From positions 1 to 37,433 of the forward strand of contig JARGOV010000015.1 in NCBI GenBank assembly GCA_029212965.1: a stretch of DNA of 37,433 nucleotides, read 5' to 3'. Position numbers and translations under genes: made by a program. Under the pieces are notes generated by a model. The model ran no database searches, was not told the DNA's origin, and saw only the letters and a list, made by a program, of their open reading frames with translations. This document shows, in pieces, positions 16,009-24,127 of this stretch (positions are counted from its first letter, which is position 1; every line of letters starts with the position of its first letter). The stretch comes from Porticoccaceae bacterium. GTDB taxonomy: Bacteria > Pseudomonadota > Gammaproteobacteria > Pseudomonadales > Porticoccaceae.

Positions 16009-16773
16009 GTGAATATAAAGCCAGCCATCATTGCCGGCAGCGGTTTACTGACTATGCCGGGCCTGACTGTTGATGAAACACTAACTGTGGATACGCCCTG
16101 GGGGCAGCCTTCTGGGCCTGTCTATAAGGGGCGTTTACAGGATGTCGACGTGCTATTTTTGGCGCGTCACGGTGATGCCCATACCATTCCGCCACATAAA
16201 GTGAATTACCGGGCCAATATTGCGGCACTCAAGCAAGAGGGTGCAACGCATCTGCTGGCCTATAACGCGGTAGGTGGCATTTGTGCGGATTGTGAAACGG
16301 GCAGCCTGGTCGTCGCCGATCAAGTTATTGACTACACATGGGGGCGTGACCACACCTACTACGATGGCATAGAAGAGGGTCTTGAGCATATAGAATTTAC
16401 CTCGCCCTATGATGAAGCTTTGCGACAAGTGCTGATTAGCGCAGCTGATGGCGCCAGCGTGACTATTCTTCGTCAGGGTGTTTATGGGGCGACACAGGGG
16501 CCGAGGCTGGAGTCTGGCGCCGAGATAATAAGAATGGAGCGCGATGGCTGCGATATTGTGGGCATGACAGGTATGCCCGAAGTGGCTCTGGCACGAGAAA
16601 AAGGGTTGTCTTATGCCAGCCTGTCGCTGGTGGTAAATGCTGCGGCAGGTAAGCACAGTGGGCCAATTACTATGGCGGACATCGAGCAAGTTTTGGCTGA
16701 GCGCATTCCCGTTGTCTGTGACATTCTCAGCCGTGCCTGTGCGTTGGTTAGCGAACAAGTTCACGTCAGTTGA
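16009..16773 (+). CDS. S-methyl-5'-thioinosine phosphorylase (MTIP)
   Basis: This encodes 254 residues of the purine nucleoside phosphorylase/MTAP fold. It would split methylthioinosine with phosphate in polyamine and quorum-signal by-product salvage. Motifs include LARHG, HTIPPHKVNYRANI, NAVGGI, TQGPRLES and DIVGMTGMPE, which closely resemble the Pseudomonas enzyme. GTG 16009 is preferred to GTG 15997 because GGGGAG stands six bases before it. The Pseudomonas homologue also lies beside nagZ; here the channel gene intervenes. A true MTAP acting on methylthioadenosine is the alternative. Confidence 0.85.
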   Translation: MNIKPAIIAGSGLLTMPGLTVDETLTVDTPWGQPSGPVYKGRLQDVDVLFLARHGDAHTIPPHKVNYRANIAALKQEGATHLLAYNAVGGICADCETGSLVVADQVIDYTWGRDHTYYDGIEEGLEHIEFTSPYDEALRQVLISAADGASVTILRQGVYGATQGPRLESGAEIIRMERDGCDIVGMTGMPEVALAREKGLSYASLSLVVNAAAGKHSGPITMADIEQVLAERIPVVCDILSRACALVSEQVHVS

Positions 16774-17225
16774 TAGATTTTTTTTCGGCCCTATTTAGTC
16801 AAGAGGGTGGTTTGCTAGGGCTAGCCGTCAGCGCCTTTCTGTCTTCAACTTTATTGCCAGGTGGTTCAGAATTATTACTGCTGTGGCTGGTGGAGCAGGA
16901 CGGAAGTCGCTTGCTGCTTTTGCTCGCTGTTGCCAGTGTTGCTAATACAGCTGGTGGTTTTCTTACCTATTGGATGGGCCGCTGGGCAGAAAAAGGGGCT
17001 GAGCGACTCCGACATCGTCCGCGACCCTCCAGTGCTGTTAATCACTACGTGAGGCGCTGGGGTTACCCAGTGTTATTAATGAGCTGGTTACCCGTAGTTG
17101 GTGATGGTTTATGCTTGGCAGCAGGGTGGCTGCAACTGCGGTGGTTGCCGAGTCTGCTTTTTATTTTCGTTGGCAAAGTATTACGCTACTGGTTGCTAAT
17201 TTATGCTGTCGACTTTTTAAAATAA
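16770..17225 (+). CDS. YqaA-like small membrane protein (DedA/SNARE-associated type)
   Basis: This encodes 151 residues. The start is TTG, overlapping the phosphorylase stop by four bases, which implies translational coupling. Hydrophobic segments are near 12-30, 36-60, 97-112 and 120-148. The motif SAFLSSTLLPGGSELLL, GGFLTYWMGRW and the loop GYPVLLMSWLPVVGDGLCLAAG follow the DedA-like half repeat seen in YqaA. DedA relatives are linked to lipid flipping and envelope homeostasis; the role of YqaA is not established. Confidence 0.8.
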   Translation: MIDFFSALFSQEGGLLGLAVSAFLSSTLLPGGSELLLLWLVEQDGSRLLLLLAVASVANTAGGFLTYWMGRWAEKGAERLRHRPRPSSAVNHYVRRWGYPVLLMSWLPVVGDGLCLAAGWLQLRWLPSLLFIFVGKVLRYWLLIYAVDFLK

Positions 17226-17264
17226 ATTAATGTGGCAAAAATAAAGTTTTAAAAGAGAAATAGA

Positions 17265-18167
17265 ATGCAAAGTATTCATCGGCATCAACAGGGTATTTCT
17301 CTACTCTCTAAAATTTATTGTGTGTTGATTATTGTCATTGGTGTCACGCTTTTATACTTATACGATAGCTACACCTTTGGTGTTGAATACACCACGCCGG
17401 GTGCTTTTGTTTATCCTGAAGGCTATGCTCCAGCCTGTACTAATAAGCAAAGCGCAGTGGCGGATCATCTTAGGCATAAAGATGACAACAATATGCGCTT
17501 TACTGTTACCACACCGACTAATTATCGTAGTGATTATGCCCACCCTTTGGTGATGGTTTGGGCGCCCTCGGGCATGAGTGAAGGTTTGTCAGAGCGCTTT
17601 ACCGGCCTGACTCGCCAGGCTACCGAGGCGGGTTATGTGATCGTGTATACACGCAGTATTCCCCTGGGTATGAAATCCTTAACGGCTTTAAGTACGATAC
17701 CGGCGACAGTGATTGACAGTTGGTGCATAGACCCTGAATTCGTGTTTTATACCGGCCACTCCGATGGCGGCACGGTGTCTAATGCACTGTCAATTATGCC
17801 TGAGTCTGCTTTTCATCCTAGGGCATTGGCGCCCAGCGCTATGGGCATGCAGGGCAAAGATATGGCGACTTATACTTGTCCCAATCCAACCAGTGTGATG
17901 GTGATGCACAATAAGGGTGATGGTCATTTCCCCGGCTATGGTAGTCAGGTCGCTAACTGGTGGGCTGACTGTAATCAATGTTCGGGGCAAACAGTGCCTT
18001 CTGACTTTAAAGGTTGTGTCGAGTTCAAGGCGTGTGCCGACGGTATAAAAACTTTATTTTGCGAAACTGAAGGTAATCACGCCCATTGGCCGGGGCCTGA
18101 ACACGATCCTGTTCGTTTCTTTTCAAAGATTATCGACATCTATAGTAATGCAACTATCGAGGAATAA
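17265..18167 (+). CDS. Membrane-anchored alpha/beta-hydrolase, CE1/PHB-depolymerase-like
   Basis: This encodes 300 residues. One N-terminal hydrophobic helix (about 13-33), with no obvious cleavage site, would anchor a periplasmic domain. The nucleophile elbow is GHSDGG, and a likely catalytic histidine lies in GNHAHWPGPEHD near the end. Eight cysteines follow the anchor, for example CNQC, suggesting disulfides and export. The layout resembles feruloyl esterase and poly-hydroxybutyrate depolymerase relatives of carbohydrate esterase family 1. AAAGAGAAA precedes the ATG. The substrate is unknown. Confidence 0.72.
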   Translation: MQSIHRHQQGISLLSKIYCVLIIVIGVTLLYLYDSYTFGVEYTTPGAFVYPEGYAPACTNKQSAVADHLRHKDDNNMRFTVTTPTNYRSDYAHPLVMVWAPSGMSEGLSERFTGLTRQATEAGYVIVYTRSIPLGMKSLTALSTIPATVIDSWCIDPEFVFYTGHSDGGTVSNALSIMPESAFHPRALAPSAMGMQGKDMATYTCPNPTSVMVMHNKGDGHFPGYGSQVANWWADCNQCSGQTVPSDFKGCVEFKACADGIKTLFCETEGNHAHWPGPEHDPVRFFSKIIDIYSNATIEE

Positions 18168-18255
18168 CCCGTTAAAATCTGCGGTTAATTGATTTCTGTC
18201 AATGCCACGTTAAGCGTATTTTTTTAGGCTTCTACCTCTAATCTATACTGAGCGG

Positions 18256-18375
18256 GTGACTAAGGTGGAAGAGACTATTACAGATAAACAGGTGTGGGCA
18301 CGCATTGCCATAACTATTGGCAGTTTAGTTGGGGTAATGGTCATTGCTATCATCGCCTCCAATATGATCGGCTAA
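18256..18375 (+). CDS. Possible 39-residue single-pass membrane protein
   Basis: GTG 18256 opens a frame ending at TAA 18373-18375. A polar head (TKVEETITDKQVWARI) is followed by one strongly hydrophobic helix (AITIGSLVGVMVIAIIAS) and a short tail. A second GTG at 18265 is possible. The composition is what a real small membrane protein would show, and it fills the 320-bp gap between two clear genes, but no strong ribosome site is visible. The family is unknown. Confidence 0.45.
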   Translation: MTKVEETITDKQVWARIAITIGSLVGVMVIAIIASNMIG

Positions 18376-18487
18376 ACAGTGGTTAACATTACCTTTAGGG
18401 CTACTTGGTTTGAATTTCTAAAGTAGCGTTTATTACACATCTTCTCTGGCACAATAAGCTTACTTTTAATGATGGGGAGTAGGCTAA

Positions 18488-18976
18488 GTGTCTGGAGGAA
18501 ATACCGAAACTACGCTGACCAGGACAGTAATCACTGTCGAGCCTGATTGGGTTGATTACAACGGCCATATGAATCTGGCTTTTTATGTCCTAGCCTTCGA
18601 TAAGGCCACTGACAATTTTTACGATCAGCTGGGTATCGGTCTCGACTACCGTACTCAGCAAGACAGTTCAATGTTTACTCTGGGTATTAATGTTGACTAT
18701 TTGCGTGAAGTTTTTCAGGGCGATGAACTCCTCATCACCACGCAATTACTTGCTGTCGACAGAAAACGCTTGCGCTATATTCACCAAATGTATCAAGGGG
18801 GTGATGGTAGCCCAGTTGCAGTGAATGAGTGTCTCGCCATTCACGTTGATATGAATAGCCGCAAAAGCGAGCCTTTTCCTGTCACTATTCAGGCCCGCAT
18901 TGATGAAGCCATGGTTTTCCATCAGGGTTTGGCGCACCCTGTGAGCGCGGGGCGACGTTTAGGTGAAAAACTATAG
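18488..18976 (+). CDS. Hotdog-fold acyl-CoA thioesterase
   Basis: This encodes 162 residues. The pattern VEPDWVDYNGHMNLAFYV, then FTLGINVDYLREVFQGDEL and RKRLRYIHQMY, is that of single-domain hotdog thioesterases, with the catalytic Asp in the DYNGHMN turn. Similar proteins hydrolyse betainyl- or carnityl-type CoA esters, but the substrate here is open. GTG 18488 has GGGGAG about nine bases upstream. It is probably its own unit. Confidence 0.82.
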   Translation: MSGGNTETTLTRTVITVEPDWVDYNGHMNLAFYVLAFDKATDNFYDQLGIGLDYRTQQDSSMFTLGINVDYLREVFQGDELLITTQLLAVDRKRLRYIHQMYQGGDGSPVAVNECLAIHVDMNSRKSEPFPVTIQARIDEAMVFHQGLAHPVSAGRRLGEKL

Positions 18977-19146
18977 GCCGGTTATTTGATCTTTTCGTGT
19001 TACTCAATCGTTATTCGAGGCATCTGAAATGATCGAATCAGGTGTAGGCTTAAATGACTTGGTTTGAATTACTTGCTATAAATTCACTGGGATTACAGGG
19101 ATAGTGTCGTTAAAATGCTCTATTCGCAACAGCCTCGGCACTATTG

Positions 19147-19818
19147 ATGAGTTTATTACCTTGTGAAATCGTTGAAACAAAAGCAACAAATATTGATGCT
19201 TGTGTGATTTGGCTCCATGGTTTGGGTGCTAGCGGTCACGATTTTGTGCCCGTCGTTCCTGAATTGCACTTACCCGATACTATGGGCGTGCGCTTTGTCT
19301 TTCCCCACGCACCACTCATTCCAGTGACCATTAATAACGGTATGGTGATGCCTGCCTGGTACGATATTTTGACGTTGGCCGGGGCCGAACGCCAGCTCGA
19401 TATTGCCCAGCTTATGGCCAGTGTTGATGCCGTCGCCGCGCTGATAGCCGATCAATGTGAACAAGGTATTGCCAGTGAGCGCATTGTGCTTGCCGGCTTT
19501 TCTCAGGGCGGTGCTGTGGCCTACCAGCTGGCACTGTCTTACCCAGAAACCCTCGCGGGTTTGATGACGATGTCGACTTATTTTCCCACCAGCGAAACCC
19601 TAGTTCCCAGTGTTGCTAACGCGGCATTACCAGTTCACGTTTTTCATGGCAGCCGCGACTTGATGGTGCCTGAGAGTATGGGGCTTGATGCTGTGTCAAC
19701 CTTACAAAAACTCGGTTTTTCACCTAAATATAAAAGCTATGCAATGGGGCATGAGCTCTGTGTTGCGCAAATACAGGATATTTCGCAGTGGTTGCAAGGT
19801 GTGCTTAGTGCTCATTAA
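19147..19818 (+). CDS. Carboxylesterase/phospholipase-type alpha/beta hydrolase
   Basis: This encodes 223 residues, the usual length for the bacterial carboxylesterase II / acyl-protein thioesterase-like family. It shows VIWLHGLGASGHDFVPVVPE, the nucleophile elbow GFSQGG, the acid in HGSRDLMVPE, and a late histidine in MGHELC. ATG 19147 is used rather than the TTG three bases earlier. There is no signal peptide. It probably cleaves short acyl esters in the cytoplasm. It lies 115 bp before the monooxygenase gene and could serve the same pathway. Confidence 0.88.
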   Translation: MSLLPCEIVETKATNIDACVIWLHGLGASGHDFVPVVPELHLPDTMGVRFVFPHAPLIPVTINNGMVMPAWYDILTLAGAERQLDIAQLMASVDAVAALIADQCEQGIASERIVLAGFSQGGAVAYQLALSYPETLAGLMTMSTYFPTSETLVPSVANAALPVHVFHGSRDLMVPESMGLDAVSTLQKLGFSPKYKSYAMGHELCVAQIQDISQWLQGVLSAH

Positions 19819-19933
19819 GCATTTTTTGCATTCGGCCAGATAAGAAGTATTTCCAGTGTGATATCTGATCAAAATACACGTATCAATCAATTTTACTTCT
19901 TTATTTTATTATAATTTTAAAAGAGCTTTAGTC

Positions 19934-21583
19934 ATGACAAATTCTACTAATACAACTTCTAAAACTGATTACGATGTCATTATCGTAGGGGCAGGATTCG
20001 CCGGTTTAACAGCCGTTCATCGTATGCGTGAATTGGGCTTTAGCGTGCGTTTGTTTGAGGCAGGCAGCGATGTCGGCGGTACTTGGTACTGGAATCAGTA
20101 TCCGGGCCTCAAAGTCGATGTGGAGAGTGTTGAATACTCTTTGTCATTTTCTTATGTGATCGAGCAAGAGTGGACCTGGTCTGAGCGTTACGCTGGCCCA
20201 CAGGAGCTATGCCGTTATGCTAATTTCGTTGCTGATCGTCTTGATTTACGTCGCGATATCCAGACGGGTACACGCATCGATGCTGCCGAATTCGATGAAG
20301 GTTGTGGTATCTGGGCTCTCACTACTAACAGTGGGGAGCAATTACGCTCGCGTTTTGTGATTATGTGTACTGGCATGCTCAATCAGCCTGTTAAACCACC
20401 CTTTAAAGGTCTCGATAGCTTTGAAGGCAAGCAGTATCACAGTGCTCGGTGGCCCAAAGAAGGCGTTGATTTGAGTGAACAGCGCGTTGGAGTCATTGGC
20501 ACCGGTTCTTCCGGCGTACAGATTATTTCAGCTATTGCCAGTCAAGTGGGTCACCTGCATGTATTTCACCGCACACCGGGTTATTGTTTACCACTGCGCA
20601 ACTGTGTGATGCCTGAGGAATACTCGACGCGTGTTAAAGCCAACTATGGTGAATGGCGCGCCGCTGAACGCTATAACTCTTTTGGCGGCTGGGTAGCGCT
20701 GAATTATCAAATTGGCAAGCCCGTCACCGGTTCTGCCCTCGACGCAACGCCCGAAGAACGACAGGCGCTTTTCGATGAACGCTGGGAGAGCGGCGGCCTG
20801 AGTTTTTATAATGTCTATCCTGATGTCTATACCGACCTTAAAGCAAATGCAGTGCTTAGCAAATATCTACAGGATAAAATTCGGGAGCGTGTTAAAGACC
20901 CCAAGCTAGCAGAGATTCTTACGCCTAAGTATCCTGCCCTGACGAAGCGGTTAATTGCCGAGACTAACTACTACGAAGTTTATGAGCAGGAAAATGTTGA
21001 GCTAGTTGATCTGAGTAAACAGGGTATTGATGAAATTACGCCAAAAGGCGTACGAGTTGGCGATACCGAGTACGCGCTTGACTGCATTGTTTTTGCCACT
21101 GGTTTTGATGCCATGATCGGCTCGCTTAAAGCGATGGATGTACGCGGTCGTAACGGTCTTACCTTTGCCGAGCACTGGGATGATGGCGCTCGTACTCATA
21201 TGGGTTTGATGAGCGCGGGTTTCCCTAATCTGTTTATCATTAACGCGGCGGGTAGCCCTGCACCGTTGTTTCAACCGATCATACTAGGTCAAGAGCAAGT
21301 GCAATGGGTAGGCAGGTTGATGATTAAATTAGCTGAACGCAACATTAACTGCATAGAAACCACATCTAAGGCGGAAGACGATTGGGGCCGTCTGTGTGAC
21401 GAAACGCTGTCTGCGACATTATTTCCGCTTACAGATAGCTGGTATATTGGTAAGAATGTACCCGGGAAGTCCCACACTGGACTGGCTTATTTCGGCGGAA
21501 TGGAGAGTTACCGTCAGGCGATGACCGATGCTGAAGTGAGTGCTTATGCGGATGATTTTATTTTGACGACCTTCGAAGGTTAA
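19934..21583 (+). CDS. Baeyer-Villiger-type flavin monooxygenase
   Basis: This encodes 549 residues. There are two Rossmann motifs, GAGFAG (19-24) for FAD and GTGSSG (189-194) for NADPH. Between them is the class B fingerprint FEGKQYHSARWP starting at Phe163. DVGGTWYWNQYPGLKVDVES is typical of cyclohexanone and steroid monooxygenase relatives. Such enzymes insert oxygen beside a ketone to give an ester or lactone. Dehydrogenase and esterase genes follow. TATAAT at 19910-19915 may be its -10 box, though no good -35 is seen. The substrate is not known. Confidence 0.92.
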   Translation: MTNSTNTTSKTDYDVIIVGAGFAGLTAVHRMRELGFSVRLFEAGSDVGGTWYWNQYPGLKVDVESVEYSLSFSYVIEQEWTWSERYAGPQELCRYANFVADRLDLRRDIQTGTRIDAAEFDEGCGIWALTTNSGEQLRSRFVIMCTGMLNQPVKPPFKGLDSFEGKQYHSARWPKEGVDLSEQRVGVIGTGSSGVQIISAIASQVGHLHVFHRTPGYCLPLRNCVMPEEYSTRVKANYGEWRAAERYNSFGGWVALNYQIGKPVTGSALDATPEERQALFDERWESGGLSFYNVYPDVYTDLKANAVLSKYLQDKIRERVKDPKLAEILTPKYPALTKRLIAETNYYEVYEQENVELVDLSKQGIDEITPKGVRVGDTEYALDCIVFATGFDAMIGSLKAMDVRGRNGLTFAEHWDDGARTHMGLMSAGFPNLFIINAAGSPAPLFQPIILGQEQVQWVGRLMIKLAERNINCIETTSKAEDDWGRLCDETLSATLFPLTDSWYIGKNVPGKSHTGLAYFGGMESYRQAMTDAEVSAYADDFILTTFEG

Positions 21584-21612
21584 TTCCAGCGCCAAAGATG
21601 GGAAGCTGTTAA

Positions 21613-21648
21613 CCGGCTTAATGTGTTCTTATATGTGCATTAAGTCGG
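21613..21648. terminator. Strong hairpin after the monooxygenase gene
   Basis: CCGGCTTAATG (21613-21623) pairs with CATTAAGTCGG (21638-21648): eleven pairs including one G-U, with a 14-base loop. It lies 30 bp after the stop codon. No T run follows, so it may be a stabilising 3' structure or an operator rather than an intrinsic terminator. Confidence 0.5.
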
Positions 21649-22115
21649 AGTTCGATATTCGTTATTTGCACAAGATTTTATGACCGGTAAAAATAAAGTT
21701 TACACGGTTTTTTAAAATGCCTGAACAAACGAAGCCTCAAATACCGCAATATTTTATTGCTCATCTTAAATACTTGAGTAGAACAAATCTTTGCCTATGA
21801 TTATGTCCAAGTAATGAATTGTCTGATTTTCTGTCGGATTTTATTTTGGCTCGTGGTGAGGCACTTCAGGATATCGTGCTTTGATAAAGCAGGTTCGTGT
21901 TATTGACTTATTTAGGGTAACTGATAATTAATTCTATTTGAAAAATAAACAATTGTTTCCCCATTAATCTGATACTTTTAGTAGAAAGCTAGTAGCACAA
22001 TGGGTGAAAATTGTTGATCAACTGGTCTTTCCCTGTCACCTTTAATTCAGAAAAAAATTATTAATTCAAGAGAAATTTTTCCATTTAATTAGGCTAATCA
22101 TTAGGAGTAAAGACC
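21649..22115. other. AT-rich intergenic region without a clear gene
   Basis: Together with the hairpin this makes a 532-bp gap. A 27-codon frame begins at ATG 21717 (MPEQTKPQIPQYFIAHLKYL) but has no ribosome site. The second half is AT-rich with many TTAATT-like runs, as a promoter region would be, and ends in AGGAG before the dehydrogenase start. I see no RNA gene or repeat. Confidence 0.6.
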
Positions 22116-22892
22116 ATGACATTATTTGATCTCAGCGGCAAAGTTGCCGTTATTACCGGTTCCACCAAGGGTATCGGTAAAGCAATTGCCGAACAAATGG
22201 CCCTGCATGGTGCCCGTGTTGTGGTGTCGAGTCGTAAGGCCGATGCCTGCGCCCAGGTGAGTGCCGATATTAATGCGTTGGTTGAAGGGCAGAGTGGGGA
22301 AGCCATTGGCATTCCAGCCAATATTTCACGCAAAGCTGATCTTGAAGATTTAGTTGCGCAAACTGAAAAGGCCTATGGCAGGATTGATATTCTGGTTTGT
22401 AATGCTGCAGCCAACCCCTATTACGGGTCTATGCTTGGTATTAACGATGAGCAATTTGATAAAATTATGGACAATAATATCAAGTCAAACCATTGGTTGA
22501 GCTCAATGGTGATACCTCAAATGCAGGCCCGAAAAGACGGAGTAATTATTATTATTTCTTCGATTGGTGGAGTGGTTGGTCACACTACCCTAGGATCTTA
22601 CGGTCTATCAAAAGCGGCGGATATGGCGCTTGCCCGTAATATTGGTGCTGAGTTTGGTGGTGATAATATTCGTGCTAATGCCATCGCGCCCGGGCTAATT
22701 AAAACTGACTTTGCCAAGGCGTTATGGGACAACCCTGAGTATCTTAAAAAAGCTACTGCCAGTTGTCCTTTGGCGCGTATCGGTGAACCGAATGAAATTG
22801 CTGGGGCCACAATTTTTCTAGCATCAGCCGCTGGTGCTTTTATGAATGGTCAAACTTTAATTATTGATGGTGGTCGCACGATGTCGAATTAG
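22116..22892 (+). CDS. Short-chain dehydrogenase/reductase (SDR)
   Basis: This encodes 258 residues with the cofactor motif TGSTKGIG (14-21), CNAAANPYYG in place of the usual NNAG region, the catalytic serine in IISSIGG, and Tyr162/Lys166 in YGLSK. The C-terminal INDGGRTM-like ending (IIDGGRTMSN) is normal for the family. TTAGGAGT precedes the start. Between the monooxygenase and the esterase it could oxidise an alcohol to the ketone used by the former. NAD or NADP preference is not clear. Confidence 0.9.
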   Translation: MTLFDLSGKVAVITGSTKGIGKAIAEQMALHGARVVVSSRKADACAQVSADINALVEGQSGEAIGIPANISRKADLEDLVAQTEKAYGRIDILVCNAAANPYYGSMLGINDEQFDKIMDNNIKSNHWLSSMVIPQMQARKDGVIIIISSIGGVVGHTTLGSYGLSKAADMALARNIGAEFGGDNIRANAIAPGLIKTDFAKALWDNPEYLKKATASCPLARIGEPNEIAGATIFLASAAGAFMNGQTLIIDGGRTMSN

Positions 22893-23126
22893 GCACCGAC
22901 GCTGACTTTCTAAATATTTACCACGTCTTTAATCAGGCGCAGTTTATGTGTGAAAATGTACTATCGCCCTGGTTTAGATGAGCTTGACCGTTAAAGGGGT
23001 GTTTTTTAAAGATGACTAAAGGCTTTATCGTTGCGACCGTGATGCCTTTGTTGCAAACTAACAGCGACGCGACATTACTAGCAATGCAAGTTAGATGAAC
23101 GATTAATCGGTAAAAGGAGATAAGCA

Positions 23127-24017
23127 ATGGCGAGTTTACGCAGCCAGATAATAGCCCCCATCATGCGTATGACGATGAAGAAAAAACTCGGTCAAAGTGG
23201 TGATCCCGCTAAAGAGCGAGAATTTCTCGACAAAATGTCCGGTATGACCTCACGCCGACCACAGGGCAAGTACGATGTGATTGGCGGTGTGTCTGGTGAG
23301 TGGCAGCAAGCCAACTTGGGCAGCGCAGACAATGTCATTTTATATTTACACGGTGGTGCTTTTGTCATCGGCTCTCCGACAAGCCACAGAGACATGGTTG
23401 GTGCGATTGCTGATGTTGCCCAGGCGCGAGCTTTTATTGTCGATTATCGTCTTGCTCCTGAAACCCCATTCCCAGGGGCCGTCGATGACGCTGTTGCTGC
23501 CTACAAGGGTCTATTAGCCAATGGTGAAAAAGCTGAAAAGATTATTATCGTTGGCGACTCTGCCGGTGGTGGTCTGACCATGTCGACCCTGGTTGCCCTG
23601 CGTGAAGAAGGTATAGAGCTGCCCGCAGGCGCTGTTTGTATCTCCCCCTGGGCTGATCTCACCTTTACCGGCGACTCAATGATAGTCAAAGATAAGGTTG
23701 ATGCTATGCTCGGTCGTGGCAGCCTGTCGTGGTTTGCCGATCAATATCTGGCAGGACAGGATGCAGCTCAACCTTTGGCCTCGCCAATTTTTGCCGACCT
23801 TGAAGGTATGCCACCCATACTCATTCAAGTGGGTAGTAACGAGGTGTTACTCGATGATGCCGTTCGCCTCAATAAAGCACTTAAGAAAGCCGGCAGTGAT
23901 GTCACTCTCGAAGTATGGGATGGGCAAATGCACGTTTGGCACCTGATGTCGATGGTTGTGCCTGAAGGTAAACACGCGATTAATGTGATTGGTACTTTTG
24001 TTAAAACTCATACTTAA
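23127..24017 (+). CDS. HSL-family alpha/beta-hydrolase esterase
   Basis: This encodes 296 residues of the hormone-sensitive-lipase family. The oxyanion motif HGGAF is at 75-79, the nucleophile Ser145 lies in GDSAGGG, and the catalytic His is in MHVWHLM (269 or 272). AAAGGAGA eight bases upstream is a near-ideal ribosome site. It would open the ester or lactone made by the monooxygenase, or act on other short acyl esters. The 234-bp gap before it holds only a 28-codon frame (23012-23098) without a ribosome site. Confidence 0.9.
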   Translation: MASLRSQIIAPIMRMTMKKKLGQSGDPAKEREFLDKMSGMTSRRPQGKYDVIGGVSGEWQQANLGSADNVILYLHGGAFVIGSPTSHRDMVGAIADVAQARAFIVDYRLAPETPFPGAVDDAVAAYKGLLANGEKAEKIIIVGDSAGGGLTMSTLVALREEGIELPAGAVCISPWADLTFTGDSMIVKDKVDAMLGRGSLSWFADQYLAGQDAAQPLASPIFADLEGMPPILIQVGSNEVLLDDAVRLNKALKKAGSDVTLEVWDGQMHVWHLMSMVVPEGKHAINVIGTFVKTHT

Positions 24018-24033
24018 AATTCATTGATTGGGA

Positions 24034-24065
24034 AGACCCCTCCGTTCTATTAAATAGAGAGGTCT
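24034..24065 (+). terminator. Hairpin between the esterase and the sensor kinase
   Basis: AGACCCCTC (24034-24042) can pair with GAGAGGTCT (24057-24065) with one mismatch, around a loop that itself contains CTATT/AATAG. It sits 17 bp after the esterase stop and is followed by TATTGGTTATTTG. It is a moderate terminator candidate separating the metabolic genes from the kinase. Confidence 0.45.
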
Positions 24066-24127
24066 ATTGGTTATTTGAAAATGTATATTTATAGCTCAGT
24101 TGTCTAAATTGACTAAGGGTGGATTAC

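Noticed and set aside
16153-16764. 203-codon minus-strand frame across the phosphorylase gene
   Set aside because: It is antisense to a well-conserved enzyme and has no recognisable motif.
21717-21800. 27-codon frame in the gap after the monooxygenase
   Set aside because: No ribosome site, no hydrophobic or family pattern, and AT-rich surroundings where short frames arise by chance.
23012-23098. 28-codon frame before the HSL esterase
   Set aside because: No clear ribosome site and no conserved pattern that I recognise.
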